Translations under genes and position numbers: made by a program
Assembly: GCF_014235765.1 (NCBI RefSeq)
Contig: NZ_JACMYH010000002.1
Coordinates: 124,001 to 188,000 of the forward strand
From: Pseudomonas baltica
GTDB lineage: Bacteria > Pseudomonadota > Gammaproteobacteria > Pseudomonadales > Pseudomonadaceae
Reading direction: 5' to 3'
DNA: 64,000 nucleotides
In this document: positions 1 to 9,184 of the stretch, in pieces
How the letters are laid out: each line of letters opens with the position of its first letter
How positions within the stretch are numbered: position 1 is the stretch's first letter
Notes under the pieces: model-generated
What the model saw: only the letters and a program-made list of their open reading frames with translations
Databases searched by the model: none
Told to the model about the DNA's origin: nothing

Positions 1-581
1 GAACCGTGTTGTTCATCCTCATGACCACCTGGAAGCGCGGCAAGCAACTGCTGGTCGAACGGATCGACGAGGGCGGGTTGCCGCTGCCGATCTTCATCGG
101 CAGCATCAGCGTACAGCCGCCGCATCGCGTCCAGGGCACGGCGGTGTTCCTTACTGCACGTTCCGATGCCGTGCCCCACGCGTTGTTGCACAACCTGCTG
201 CACAACCAGGTGTTGCATGAGCAGGTGGTGCTGTTGACGGTGGTCAACGAAGACACACCGAGGGTGCCCATTGCACGGCGGTTCGAGGTGCAGAGCTATG
301 GCGAAGGGTTCTTCCGGGTCATTCTGCATTACGGCTTCATGGACGAACCGGACGTGCCCGGCGCCCTGGCCCTGTGCGATCTGCCGGAGCTGGACTTCAG
401 CCCGATGCGCACCACCTATTTCCTCAGCCGCGAGACGGTGATCGCTTCCAAGTTGGCCGGCATGGCGCGCTGGCGCGAGCAGTTGTTCGCCTTCATGCTG
501 AAGAATGCCAATGGCAACCTGCGCTTCTTCAAGCTGCCGGTGAACCGGGTGATCGAACTCGGTACGCAGGTGGAGATGTAG
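1..581 (+). CDS. kup: Kup family potassium uptake protein, C-terminal part (5' end outside window)
   Basis: The reading frame is already open at the first base (codons in phase with base 3) and ends with TAG at 579-581, so only about the last 190 residues are visible. They match the soluble C-terminal region of Kup/TrkD low-affinity K+:H+ symporters: the MTTWKRG segment that follows the last membrane helix, then a domain with [18 protein letters not shown] and the near-terminal [19 protein letters not shown]. These stretches are typical of the family. The membrane part lies to the left of the window. Transcription is convergent with acvB and shares a bidirectional terminator just downstream. 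Nothing looks broken; the truncation is an effect of the window edge. Confidence 0.92.
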   Translation, partial: TVLFILMTTWKRGKQLLVERIDEGGLPLPIFIGSISVQPPHRVQGTAVFLTARSDAVPHALLHNLLHNQVLHEQVVLLTVVNEDTPRVPIARRFEVQSYGEGFFRVILHYGFMDEPDVPGALALCDLPELDFSPMRTTYFLSRETVIASKLAGMARWREQLFAFMLKNANGNLRFFKLPVNRVIELGTQVEM

Positions 582-604
582 GTTCGGTGTAGGCCGCACA
601 AAAA

Positions 605-643
605 AAAGCCCCGGTACCTGCGCAGGTCCGGGGCTTTGCTTTT
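605..643. terminator. Bidirectional rho-independent terminator between kup and acvB
   Basis: A GC-rich stem, AAAGCCCCGG at 605-614 pairing with CCGGGGCTTT at 628-637, has an A-run on its left (601-607) and a T-rich tail on its right. It can therefore end both the plus-strand kup transcript and the minus-strand mprF-acvB transcript. Confidence 0.88.
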
Positions 644-652
644 ACAGCCCGA

Positions 653-1933
653 TCAGTTCGAGCCGGTACGCTTGTCGATCTGCAGCACCAGGCGCTTGGC
701 CAGCGCCGGGTAATTCTCGTCGAAATGGTGGCCACCCGGCAGCTTGAGCTTCTCGCCTACTGCAGTCGGCTCGGTACAGCCGCTTTCGTCGGCCTCTTCT
801 TCGCCATACACGCAAACAACCTTGGCGGCCGGCAGCTTGGCCATTTCCGGCCCGGTGGGGGCCTCCTTGCCAGCGTTGCCGAGCCAACCCTCGACTTCGA
901 TCTCGAAGCTGCCACTGCGGGCGAACGCCAACAGGATGATAGCGCTGACGCTGTCCTGTGCCTCGGCGGGCAGGCGGTTATAGATGGCCGGGAGCACGTC
1001 GGCACCGAACGAATAACCGGTCAGCACGAAGCGTTTTGCGCCCCACTTCTGCCGGTAGAAGTGCATCAGCTCGACCAGGTCGTCGGCACTCTGCTCGGGC
1101 GTCTTGTGTTCCCAGTAGTAGCGCAGGGTATCGATACCCACGGTCGGGTAGCCCATCGTCGCCATGTCGCCGGCAACCGCCTTGTCGAGGTCGCGCCAGC
1201 CGCCGTCGCCGGAGAGGAACAGGCTGACGGTCTCGTTGCTCTGCGCGGCGGGCACCTCGACCACCGGGATGGCCAGATGGGTGCCTTCGGTGCCGACCAG
1301 GATGGCGGTGATCTGGTTCTTCAGCACCTGCGGCAGCTTCACGTCGTAGTCGCTGATGACAGTCTGCGCATTGGGCTGGTCACGCACGAACGCCGCACTG
1401 GCATCGTCGGGGTTGTCATTCCAGGCAACCATCCACTGGCCATGCTCGGCTTTCTTCGGCAACTCCGGCAGACAGCCGTCCGGTTTCTCCACGCTCAGGT
1501 CCACCGAGACTGCCTGAGCCTTGTCATTGTCCTGGGTGGCCAACCAGCGCCAGGCCAGCGACGCACCCGGACCTATGCCAGCCACCAGGTCCGGTGCGCC
1601 GTCGAGACGCTTGATGGCAGCGTCCAGGGCGGCCTGCTGCAGGCCGCAGTCGGTTTCCGGCAGGATCACCTGGACGATGTGCGCCGAGGCATCCCGGCTC
1701 AGGTCCAGCAACTGCTTGTCGGTCAAGGCTTCGGCAGCAGGCAGTGCAATCGCCACTCGCGACTTGGTCCGAGTGCCGGGTACGACTTCGCGGGCATCGC
1801 TGCCGTTGCTCAGGCGCTGGGCGCTGAGCTGCGCTGCAGGAACAGGGCGGGTGGCCCACCAGTAATAACCGGCTACCGCCAGCAGCAGTACCACGATCAA
1901 GGCGAACAACTTGCGCCAGTTACGTCGAATCAT
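653..1933 (-). CDS. acvB: AcvB/VirJ-family serine hydrolase, probable aminoacyl-phosphatidylglycerol hydrolase
   Basis: A 426-residue protein with one N-terminal membrane anchor (about residues 10-28) and a periplasmic alpha/beta-hydrolase region. The duplicated VirJ layout is visible: a first, degenerate half and a second half starting near SLFLSGDGGWRDLD. The nucleophile elbow is GYSFGAD, with Ser308, and a late GGHHFDENY supplies the probable His. In P. aeruginosa the homologue PA0919 sits beside mprF and hydrolyses alanyl-phosphatidylglycerol; the same pairing here supports that role. The start ATG overlaps the mprF stop by one base (TGATG), so the two are translationally coupled. Homology to Agrobacterium VirJ/AcvB alone would not settle the function; the mprF context makes lipid hydrolysis the better reading. 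Confidence 0.88.
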   Translation of the reverse strand: MIRRNWRKLFALIVVLLLAVAGYYWWATRPVPAAQLSAQRLSNGSDAREVVPGTRTKSRVAIALPAAEALTDKQLLDLSRDASAHIVQVILPETDCGLQQAALDAAIKRLDGAPDLVAGIGPGASLAWRWLATQDNDKAQAVSVDLSVEKPDGCLPELPKKAEHGQWMVAWNDNPDDASAAFVRDQPNAQTVISDYDVKLPQVLKNQITAILVGTEGTHLAIPVVEVPAAQSNETVSLFLSGDGGWRDLDKAVAGDMATMGYPTVGIDTLRYYWEHKTPEQSADDLVELMHFYRQKWGAKRFVLTGYSFGADVLPAIYNRLPAEAQDSVSAIILLAFARSGSFEIEVEGWLGNAGKEAPTGPEMAKLPAAKVVCVYGEEEADESGCTEPTAVGEKLKLPGGHHFDENYPALAKRLVLQIDKRTGSN

Positions 1934-4590
1934 CAGCGTTTCACCAATCCTGTCAGGCCACCTGCAATGAGGGCGGCGGTATCGGCCAGTGCGACCAGCG
2001 GGTCAAGGCCTGCCGGCACGGCCATGTAACGAGGCTCCCAGGTCGGCTGGAACTTGTCCTTGAAGCGACGCAAGCCCTGGAAGTTGTACAGCTGCTCGCC
2101 ACGGTTGAAGACCATCGAACCCAGGCGCTGGGTCAGAGGTGCGCCGCGCCGAGGCTGCAGGCCCGACAGCGGCACCATGCCCAGGCTGAAGCGAGCGTAA
2201 CCGTGTTTCTTGTAGTGCTGGATCAAGCCTACCATCATGAATTCCATGGTCAATTTGGGCGCCTGGGGATGCGCGCGCATCAGGTCCAGGCTGGCCAGCT
2301 CCCTGCTGTCGGTTTCCAGCAGGTTGGCGAACGCCACCGGCTTGCCCTCGAAATGGACGATCGCGATACGAAAATGGTTCAGGTATTCCGGGCTGAAGCG
2401 ACCCAGGGAAAACCCCTTCTCGCGCACGTTCTTGCCACTGAGCCAGGCGTCGGAAATGACCTTGAGCTCGTCCAGCGGTGCCTGGCCGGGCTCGTAGATC
2501 TCCAGGGACAGGCCGTCGCGGCCGCCGCGATTCCAGGTGTAGCGCAGATCCTTCATCTCCTTGCCCTTGGCTTCCAGATCGAAAGCGTGCAAGTCGACCC
2601 GAGCCTCTTCACCCAGCTTGATCGCGGTCAGGCCAATGTCCATGTAGAACGGCAGGTTCTCTGCCCTGACCTGATAGAACACCGGGCGGGCGTGGTGAAA
2701 GTCGCACAGGTCGCGAAACTGCCAGATCATTTCGGCACGCGGCTGGGTCGGGCCGATGGGGTCGTACAGCGCCACCAGGCTGCGCCCGCGGCGGGCGTAC
2801 ATCAGAAACGCCTCGTCCTTGGGGTGGAACAGCAGCGCCTTGTCGCCGGTCAGGGCCAGGCCACCATCGGGCTGGTGCGACGCCTTGAGGATGGTTGCAG
2901 CGCGCTGCAGTTCATCGGGTGTGGGCAGGTGGATCACCGGGCGTGCGGTGCGCAGCAGCCAGGTCAGGGCGACCACGATCAACAGTACCGCGCTGCCCAG
3001 GGCCGAGCGAAGGCCGCGGGGGGCATCGGCATCCAGTGCGAACTGCCACCACAGCTTGGTGCTGTAGGGCACATCCTGGTAAGCAAAGAACAGCAACCAG
3101 ATCGAGGCGCCCACCACGCACACGCTGGCGATCAGGTACAGCGGTGAAAACGGCAACTCCAGCAGGCGACTGGGTCGGTAGAACGAGCGCTTGAACACCG
3201 CGAGCAGCAGTGCGGTCATGCACAGCAACGACGCTTCTTCCCAGTCGAAGCCCTTGAGCAGCGACAGCACAGCGCCCGCCAGCAGCAGCACCATGGTCAA
3301 TACCCAGGCCGCCGACAGGCGTCGGCGCAACCCTTGGGCCAGCAGCAGGCACAGCACGCCCACCAGGCTTGCGCCCAGGTGCGAGGCGTCGATGAGGCGA
3401 TGCGGAATGAGGAAGCCCAGGTCCTGCAGGCGGGTGTCGATCTCAGGCGTAGCGCCGGAAAACAGCAGCACCACGCCGGAGAGGAACACCAGCACCGCCA
3501 ATATCGGCGCCGCCAGCCCGGAAGCCACGCGAATCGCCTGCTGGGCGAAAAACAGGCGGCGCGCTTCGTTGGCCAGCAGCACCACGCACGCCACCAGCAT
3601 TGGCAGCACTACATAGATCAGGCGATACAGCAGCAGGGCCGCAGCGAGCGGCGCGGCGCCCAGGGTATCGGCGAACGCCGCCAGCAGGATCGCTTCGAAC
3701 ACGCCGACCCCGCCAGGCACGTGGCTGAGTACGCCTGCGGCAAGCGCCAGCAGGTAGATCAGCACGAAAGCGCCGAACGGCGGCGCTTCGGGCAGCAACA
3801 GATACAGCACGGTGGCTGCGGCCACCACGTCCAGGGCGGTGATGACCAGTTGCAGCAGTGTCAGGCGTGCGCTGGGCAGTCGCAGCGTGCGACGTCCCGC
3901 TCGCACCAACAGATTGTGAGGCAGCGGCTGCTCGGCCAGGCGCCGTCGATAGACGCCCAGTACCAGCAGCGCGGTCAGTACCAGCACGACTGCGGCAATC
4001 ATCCCCAGCAGCCCCTGTGACAGCCCCAGGGCCATGGAAGCGGCGGGCAGGCTGCTGAGGGTGGCCACCGCAGCGAGCGGCGGCAGGGCGCAACCCAGCG
4101 AAAGGCTGGCGAACAGGGTCATGCGCGCAACTTCGCCGGCGCCCACGCCCAGTCGCGAGTACAGCCGATAACGCACCGAACCGCCGGACAGCATCGACAG
4201 GCCAATGGCATTGCCGATGGCGAACGAGGTGAACCCCCCCAGGGCCAGGGTGCGTGCGGGGAGGGTGACGTTGGCATAGCGGCTGGCCGACCATTCGTAG
4301 CCCAGCAGGATGATGAACCCGCAGACCATGGCCAGCAGCGCCCCGCCCAAAGCGGCAGGCGGAGTGGCCAGGACCGAGTCGTGCAAGGCGTAGATGTCCA
4401 GCTCGCTGAGCAGGTGCCGACAGGCCAATAGCGCGATGGCGAACAGCAACAGGGTAACGGCCAGCCCCACCGGTTGCCGGTAGCGGCTCAGCAGATCGAG
4501 CCAGCGGGCACGCGCAGGCTTGATCGGACTGGCAGTGGCAGCGGCGGGGGGGAGTTCCACAGCGGTTGAATCGGACAAGTCAGAGCGCAT
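1933..4590 (-). CDS. mprF: MprF: phosphatidylglycerol lysyl/alanyltransferase and flippase
   Basis: An 885-residue integral membrane protein. The N-terminal two thirds are a run of hydrophobic helices (flippase part, residues about 40-540), and the C-terminal about 300 residues form the cytosolic GNAT-like DUF2156 synthase domain (HLPTPDELQRAATILKAS onward). It transfers an amino acid from aminoacyl-tRNA to phosphatidylglycerol, lowering negative surface charge. In P. aeruginosa the product is alanyl-PG; the donor amino acid cannot be read from this sequence. The start is set at the ATG at 4590, preceded by AGAGGTG at good spacing; a TTG one codon earlier is less likely. It forms a two-gene operon with acvB, so one gene makes and the other removes the modified lipid. 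Confidence 0.95.
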   Translation of the reverse strand: MRSDLSDSTAVELPPAAATASPIKPARARWLDLLSRYRQPVGLAVTLLLFAIALLACRHLLSELDIYALHDSVLATPPAALGGALLAMVCGFIILLGYEWSASRYANVTLPARTLALGGFTSFAIGNAIGLSMLSGGSVRYRLYSRLGVGAGEVARMTLFASLSLGCALPPLAAVATLSSLPAASMALGLSQGLLGMIAAVVLVLTALLVLGVYRRRLAEQPLPHNLLVRAGRRTLRLPSARLTLLQLVITALDVVAAATVLYLLLPEAPPFGAFVLIYLLALAAGVLSHVPGGVGVFEAILLAAFADTLGAAPLAAALLLYRLIYVVLPMLVACVVLLANEARRLFFAQQAIRVASGLAAPILAVLVFLSGVVLLFSGATPEIDTRLQDLGFLIPHRLIDASHLGASLVGVLCLLLAQGLRRRLSAAWVLTMVLLLAGAVLSLLKGFDWEEASLLCMTALLLAVFKRSFYRPSRLLELPFSPLYLIASVCVVGASIWLLFFAYQDVPYSTKLWWQFALDADAPRGLRSALGSAVLLIVVALTWLLRTARPVIHLPTPDELQRAATILKASHQPDGGLALTGDKALLFHPKDEAFLMYARRGRSLVALYDPIGPTQPRAEMIWQFRDLCDFHHARPVFYQVRAENLPFYMDIGLTAIKLGEEARVDLHAFDLEAKGKEMKDLRYTWNRGGRDGLSLEIYEPGQAPLDELKVISDAWLSGKNVREKGFSLGRFSPEYLNHFRIAIVHFEGKPVAFANLLETDSRELASLDLMRAHPQAPKLTMEFMMVGLIQHYKKHGYARFSLGMVPLSGLQPRRGAPLTQRLGSMVFNRGEQLYNFQGLRRFKDKFQPTWEPRYMAVPAGLDPLVALADTAALIAGGLTGLVKR

Positions 4591-4593
4591 CAA

Positions 4594-4785
4594 TCACCTC
4601 TTGGATTGTGCGCAACAGGATGCCGGGATCCCGTCAAAGTACCAATCCCTGTGGAAAAAATAATTCGCGCCATTCTAGCGCCTGCGCACGACCGGTGACC
4701 GACGCGTGGCGAACTGTAAAGCAACTTTCACATTGCTGGGTTGCAGGGCGTGTTGCCGTGGCGGAGGGCTTTATCGAGCGCATAC
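4594..4785. other. mprF upstream region
   Basis: About 190 bases between the mprF start and the tRNA terminator. It holds the mprF Shine-Dalgarno sequence (minus-strand AGAGGTG just upstream of 4590) and an A/T-rich patch around 4655-4665. I see a TAGAAT-like -10 near 4673 on the minus strand but no convincing -35, so the promoter is not assigned. Confidence 0.4.
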
Positions 4786-4814
4786 GAAAAAGGCCACCCG
4801 TTTATAGAGTGGCC
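4786..4814 (-). terminator. Terminator of the tRNA-fMet transcript
   Basis: Read on the minus strand, GGCCAC (4814-4809) pairs with GTGGCC (4797-4792) and is followed by TTTTTC at 4791-4786. It lies 12 bases past the CCA end of the tRNA. Confidence 0.8.
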
Positions 4815-4825
4815 CTTCCGATGTT

Positions 4826-4902
<77 letters not shown>

Positions 4903-4907
4903 TCTGT

Positions 4908-4943
4908 GGAGGCGCATTCTACAGATAGTTGAAAGGCTGTCAA
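4908..4943 (-). promoter_or_regulatory. Sigma-70 promoter of tRNA-fMet
   Basis: On the minus strand a perfect -35 TTGACA (4943-4938) and a -10 TAGAAT (4921-4916) are 16 bases apart. A GC-rich discriminator (GCGCCTCC) follows, as is usual for growth-rate and stringently controlled stable-RNA promoters. The start would fall around 4909, a few bases before the tRNA 5' end. Confidence 0.85.
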
Positions 4944-5000
4944 CGCTTAAAATGCATTAAGGTTCGAATCAGGCCGAATTCCTGCACCAACGGCAAGAAA

Positions 5001-5030
5001 AAGCCCCCGGCGCTTGCACGACGGGGGCTG
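5001..5030 (-). terminator. rne terminator
   Basis: On the minus strand AGCCCCCG (5029-5022) pairs with CGGGGGCT (5009-5002), followed by a T-rich tail. It begins 16 bases after the rne stop codon. Confidence 0.88.
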
Positions 5031-5045
5031 ATTCACACGGGCTGA

Positions 5046-8000
5046 TTACACCAGTGGCTTGGGCTCGTCCTGGGTATCTTGCGCGACAGCGGCGCTGGAT
5101 ACCTCAGTGTCGGGCTTCGAGGCAGCGACTTTCGCCGCTTCCTCGGCTTCGCGCTTGCGACGACGCACTTCACGTGGGTCGTTGGGTGCACGACCATTGC
5201 TTGGCAGGGCCGGCGCCGGTTCGACTTCCTGAGCAGGCTCGGGCTCCACGACTGTTGCAGGCTCGCTTGCCTGCAACGGCTCGACGACCGGCAGGACGGC
5301 AGCCGGTTCGACCACTACCGGCTCGGCGGCTACTGGTTCCGCGCCAGCCGGTTCGCTGATGTGGTGCAAGGCAGGCTCGGCAGGCAACCACGGTGCGTCT
5401 GCGGCAGGCTCGGCAGCGCGAGGCTGAGGCGTCGGCTCGCTGACCTGTGCAGGATCGACCACCACCGGTGCGTCCACTTCGACGTCGGCGCCAGGTTGGC
5501 TGACCGGCGTTGGCGTGGCGTCGAACGGAGGCGTCAGTTCCACCGGCTCGGCGACGTGCTCCTGCGCAGGCTCGACGGCTTCGACGGCCTCGGCAGGCTT
5601 GGCTGCTTCGGTGACGGGCTGCTGCTCGACTACCGGTGCGGCGCTTTCGTTGGCAGGCGCAGCCCAGCTGTCGGGCGCCGAGACCGTGGCAGGCCGTTCG
5701 ACTTCGGGCTCGCTGTGGGCCTGGGCCGGAGCAATTGCTGCAGTGTCTACCGGCACTTCAACAGCCGCTTCGGCGGTCGGCGCGGTGGCGACGATCTCCG
5801 GTGCAGCCAGGCTTTCGCTTTCGACGGCGGTGTCTTCGACGGTGGCAGGCTGCACGCTGCGATTGGCCTGTTCGGCCTGCTCGTGGGCCTGGGCTTCGGC
5901 GGCGGCGCTGATGGCGCCTTCCGCAACCGCTGCGGTGACGGCAACGCCGGCAGCCAGGGCTGCACCGTTCGACTCGCCTTCGATGGTCGATTCGTTCGAC
6001 TCTTCCGAGCCCTCGATCACGTCGCCGTTGGCATCGCGTTGACGTTCGCGGCGGTTGCTGCGACGACGCTGACCACGGGAGCGGCGACGCGGACGATCGC
6101 CGTCGTTGCTGTCCTGGTTGTCGTCCTGCAGCAGTTCCTCGTTGGTCAGTGCCTCTTCGGCATTGTCGACTTCGGTCTCCGCCGGGTTTTCCGGATGATC
6201 GACACGCTCCTCGCGCGCAGCGCGGGGCTGGCGTTCTTCACGGGCCGGCCGCTCTTCGCGCGGTGCACGTTCTTCGCGGGCCGGACGCTCTTCGCGGGGC
6301 GCACGTTCTTCGCGCGGAGCACGTTCCTCGCGGACGACACGTTCTTCACGTGGCGCGCGCTCTTCGCGGGCCGGGCGTTCTTCGCGTGCGGCTGGAGCGT
6401 CCAGCGGCTCACGCAGTTCACGGACGCGTGGAGCGTTGTCGCCACCATTGCGTGGGCGACGGTCTTCACGTGGTGCGCGCGGCTGGCGTTCCTCACGCGG
6501 TGCGCGGGCAGGGCGCTCTTCACGGGCGGCAGGTGCGTCTTCGCGGGCAGCGCGATCTTCACGCGGTGCGCGATCCTCGCGTGGCTTGCGTTCTTCGTCG
6601 CGGCGACCGCTGCTGCGGTTGCGGCTCTGCTGGCGACCGTTGCGACGCTCTTCGCGCGCCGGGCGCTCGGTGGTGGTGGCAGCGGGCTTCTCGACGACCA
6701 CAGGTGCAGCAGGCGCTTCCTTGGTGGCGAAGAGGCTTACCAGCGACTTGACCAAGCCCTTGAACAGGCTGGGTTCGGCGATCTGCGGAGCAGGAGTGGG
6801 GGCAGGCGCTGCCGCAGCCACGGGGGCAGCTTCTTCGGCTACGACCGGCGCAGCGGCGCGGGTCGGCGCGGTTTTCACTGCGGCTTCCTGGCGGACCAGG
6901 GTGCGCGTGGCGGCAACCGGCAGCACTTCTTCCACTTCGGCAGCGGCGATTTCGTAGCTGGATTGGCTGTTCTGCGCTTCCGGGCTGTCGTCACGCAGGC
7001 GCTGTACTTCGAAGTGCGGCGTTTCCAGGTGATCGTTCGGCAGGATCACGATGCGCGCACGAGTGCGCAGTTCGATCTTGGTGATGGAGTTGCGTTTTTC
7101 GTTGAGCAGGAACGCTGCGACCGGAATCGGCACCTGGGCGCGGACTTCGGCAGTGCGGTCCTTCAGGGCTTCTTCTTCGATCAGGCGCAGGATGGCCAGC
7201 GACAGCGATTCGACGTCGCGAATGATGCCGGTGCCGCTGCAGCGCGGGCAGACGATGCCGCTGCTCTCGCCCAGCGAGGGACGCAGGCGCTGACGGGACA
7301 TTTCCAGCAGGCCGAAGCGGGAAATGCGGCCCACTTGTACACGAGCGCGGTCGGCTTCCAGCGACTCGCGGACCTTGTCTTCCACGGCGCGCTGGTTCTT
7401 GGCCGGCGTCATGTCGATGAAGTCGATGACGATCAGGCCGCCGATGTCGCGCAGGCGCAACTGGCGAGCGATCTCTTCAGCGGCTTCGAGGTTGGTCTGC
7501 AGGGCGGTTTCTTCGATGTCGCTGCCTTTGGTGGCGCGCGCCGAGTTGATGTCGATGGACACCAGTGCCTCGGTCGGATCGATGACGATCGAACCGCCGG
7601 AAGGCAGCTCGACCACACGCTGGAAAGCGGTTTCGATCTGGCTCTCGATCTGGAAACGGTTGAACAACGGCACGCTGTCTTCGTACAGCTTGATCTTGCT
7701 GGCGTACTGCGGCATCACCTGGCGGATGAAGGTCAGGGCTTCGTCCTGGGCTTCGACGCTGTCGATCAGCACTTCGCCGATGTCCTGGCGCAGGTAGTCG
7801 CGGATCGCGCGGATGATGACGTTGCTTTCCTGGTAGATCAGGAAAGGTGCGGAGCGGTCCAGCGAGGCTTCCTTGATCGCGGTCCACAGCTGCAGCAGGT
7901 AGTCCAGGTCCCACTGCATCTCTTCGCTGCTGCGGCCAAGGCCGGCCGTGCGAACGATCAGGCCCATGTCGGCAGGAGCGACCAGGCCATTGAGTGCTTC

Positions 8001-8450
8001 GCGCAGTTCGTTGCGCTCTTCACCCTCGATGCGACGGGAAATGCCACCGGCGCGCGGATTGTTGGGCATCAGTACCAGGTAGCGACCGGCAAGGCTGATG
8101 AACGTGGTCAGGGCAGCGCCCTTGTTGCCGCGCTCTTCCTTCTCGACCTGGACGATGACTTCCTGGCCTTCGCTCAGGACTTCCTTGATGTTGACGCGGC
8201 CTTCGGGGTTTTTCTTGAAGTACTCGCGGGAGATTTCCTTGAGGGGCAGGAAGCCGTGGCGTTCCGAGCCGAAGTCGACGAAGGCGGCTTCAAGGCTGGG
8301 TTCGATGCGAGTGATGCGGCCTTTATAGATGTTGGCCTTCTTCTGCTCGCGGGCGCCTGACTCGATGTCCAGGTCGTAGAGGCGCTGGCCGTCTACAAGG
8401 GCAACACGCAACTCTTCGGGTTGAGTTGCGTTGATCAGCATTCTTTTCAT
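5046..8450 (-). CDS. rne: Ribonuclease E
   Basis: A 1134-residue endoribonuclease, the scaffold of the RNA degradosome and the enzyme for rRNA/tRNA processing and mRNA decay. The N-terminal catalytic half begins [17 protein letters not shown] and contains the S1 domain, the DNase-I-like active site (SIDIN near residue 303 and VIDFIDM near 346) and the Zn-link CPRC near 404. The C-terminal half is disordered: an Arg-rich tract with many REER/REDR units (about residues 600-755), an acidic [20 protein letters not shown]-binding patch, and a long Ala/Pro/Glu-rich tail ending in [16 protein letters not shown]. The start is the ATG at 8450; the frame is open 16 codons further but the conserved N-terminus begins here. 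Expression is probably autoregulated through the long leader. Confidence 0.97.
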   Translation of the reverse strand: MKRMLINATQPEELRVALVDGQRLYDLDIESGAREQKKANIYKGRITRIEPSLEAAFVDFGSERHGFLPLKEISREYFKKNPEGRVNIKEVLSEGQEVIVQVEKEERGNKGAALTTFISLAGRYLVLMPNNPRAGGISRRIEGEERNELREALNGLVAPADMGLIVRTAGLGRSSEEMQWDLDYLLQLWTAIKEASLDRSAPFLIYQESNVIIRAIRDYLRQDIGEVLIDSVEAQDEALTFIRQVMPQYASKIKLYEDSVPLFNRFQIESQIETAFQRVVELPSGGSIVIDPTEALVSIDINSARATKGSDIEETALQTNLEAAEEIARQLRLRDIGGLIVIDFIDMTPAKNQRAVEDKVRESLEADRARVQVGRISRFGLLEMSRQRLRPSLGESSGIVCPRCSGTGIIRDVESLSLAILRLIEEEALKDRTAEVRAQVPIPVAAFLLNEKRNSITKIELRTRARIVILPNDHLETPHFEVQRLRDDSPEAQNSQSSYEIAAAEVEEVLPVAATRTLVRQEAAVKTAPTRAAAPVVAEEAAPVAAAAPAPTPAPQIAEPSLFKGLVKSLVSLFATKEAPAAPVVVEKPAATTTERPAREERRNGRQQSRNRSSGRRDEERKPREDRAPREDRAAREDAPAAREERPARAPREERQPRAPREDRRPRNGGDNAPRVRELREPLDAPAAREERPAREERAPREERVVREERAPREERAPREERPAREERAPREERPAREERQPRAAREERVDHPENPAETEVDNAEEALTNEELLQDDNQDSNDGDRPRRRSRGQRRRSNRRERQRDANGDVIEGSEESNESTIEGESNGAALAAGVAVTAAVAEGAISAAAEAQAHEQAEQANRSVQPATVEDTAVESESLAAPEIVATAPTAEAAVEVPVDTAAIAPAQAHSEPEVERPATVSAPDSWAAPANESAAPVVEQQPVTEAAKPAEAVEAVEPAQEHVAEPVELTPPFDATPTPVSQPGADVEVDAPVVVDPAQVSEPTPQPRAAEPAADAPWLPAEPALHHISEPAGAEPVAAEPVVVEPAAVLPVVEPLQASEPATVVEPEPAQEVEPAPALPSNGRAPNDPREVRRRKREAEEAAKVAASKPDTEVSSAAVAQDTQDEPKPLV
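6180..6660 (-). repeat. Tandem low-complexity repeat inside rne (REER/REDR units)
   Basis: About 480 bases of imperfect tandem units built on a GCGxGAAGAxCG core (minus strand) encode repeated (A/P)(P/A)REER hexapeptides, with ten or more units between about 6200 and 6400. It corresponds to the Arg-rich RNA-binding region of RNase E. The repetitive DNA could change copy number by slippage. Confidence 0.8.
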
Positions 8451-9119
8451 GTAGTACCGTCGGTTTCCGGGCTGCCGGAAACGGCGTTCGGCACACACGA
8501 CTTCTCACGGTCGGTGTCAGGTGCGTCAACAGGGCCTAGGCCACTGCAGTGTCCAGCGATTTCTGCCCAACAGGGGCGGAACCGCGACGACGCGTCCTGC
8601 TTGCTGTGGTGTCAAAAGCACTCAGTCAGGAGGAGGAATCAATCGTCTGGCGTGGACGCCCTTGAGCGTCTTGTTCAAGACCGGCATGGCAGAAGTGCCT
8701 GAGGCTGCTTCCTGCCGTGACGCGGTACTACACGGTCCGACGGTTGTGCATCTCCACCCTACACGTATCCCTGATAATTCGGGTGCTGCCGCGCGCTGAA
8801 TCCGCAACGGGTTGGCAATATCGCGAACTTCAATTCGTAAAGTTCGCCCTGTATGACTAAGGCATTGGGTTTCCGAAGCTTGTACCTGAACTGGGTAAGG
8901 ACGACTGCAAAGCGTAAGTGGCGTCGAACAAAAGGCAGGAAGGTGTCCGGTATGCCGGGGTTCCTGGGCTTTCATCGGTTTTCTCGCACCTGCGCGGCGT
9001 TGCCCTCAAACACTCCGTAACTGGCAAAAGCCCCGTAGGACGGCCTCGCGTCCTCGAGAATTGCGTCGGTCAGGGCCGGTTCATAACCGCTTGTCCGCTG
9101 CCCAGCCGCTTATGGCGGC
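8451..9119 (-). promoter_or_regulatory. Long 5' untranslated leader of rne
   Basis: About 670 nt without a convincing gene lie between the inferred rne transcription start and the rne ATG. The short frames in it have no ribosome-binding site or recognisable family. The leader holds at least one clear hairpin, GCGAACTT (8823-8830) with AAGTTCGC (8840-8847). RNase E mRNAs in enterobacteria carry a long leader that RNase E itself binds and cleaves; whether this one works the same way is inference. Confidence 0.6.
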
Positions 9120-9126
9120 GTTCGCG

Positions 9127-9155
9127 ACTATAGCAGCAATCATTAAGTGCTTCAA
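9127..9155 (-). promoter_or_regulatory. Probable rne promoter
   Basis: On the minus strand TTGAAG (9155-9150) and TATAGT (9132-9127) are exactly 17 bases apart, each differing from the sigma-70 consensus at one or two positions. Transcription would start near 9120. It overlaps the upstream region of the divergent rluC promoter. Confidence 0.75.
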
Positions 9156-9168
9156 ATCCATAAAAAAT

Positions 9169-9177
9169 TGTTATGAT
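9169..9177 (+). promoter_or_regulatory. Probable extended -10 promoter of rluC
   Basis: TG at 9169-9170, one base, then TATGAT at 9172-9177 makes an extended -10 element. No good -35 is present, which fits that class. A start 7-8 bases downstream would fall at or next to the ATG at 9185, so rluC may be transcribed without a leader. Confidence 0.6.
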
Positions 9178-9184
9178 CGCGGCC

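Noticed and set aside
5079..8360. 1093-codon plus-strand open frame opposite rne
   Set aside because: It is fully antisense to rne, with a composition (Arg, Gly, Phe, Asp runs) expected from the complement of the Arg/Glu/Ala-rich rne codons in a GC-rich genome. It has no ribosome-binding site or recognisable domain.
8622..8975. 117-codon minus-strand frame in the rne leader
   Set aside because: No Shine-Dalgarno, no recognisable domain and composition like non-coding GC-rich sequence; it is better read as part of the leader.
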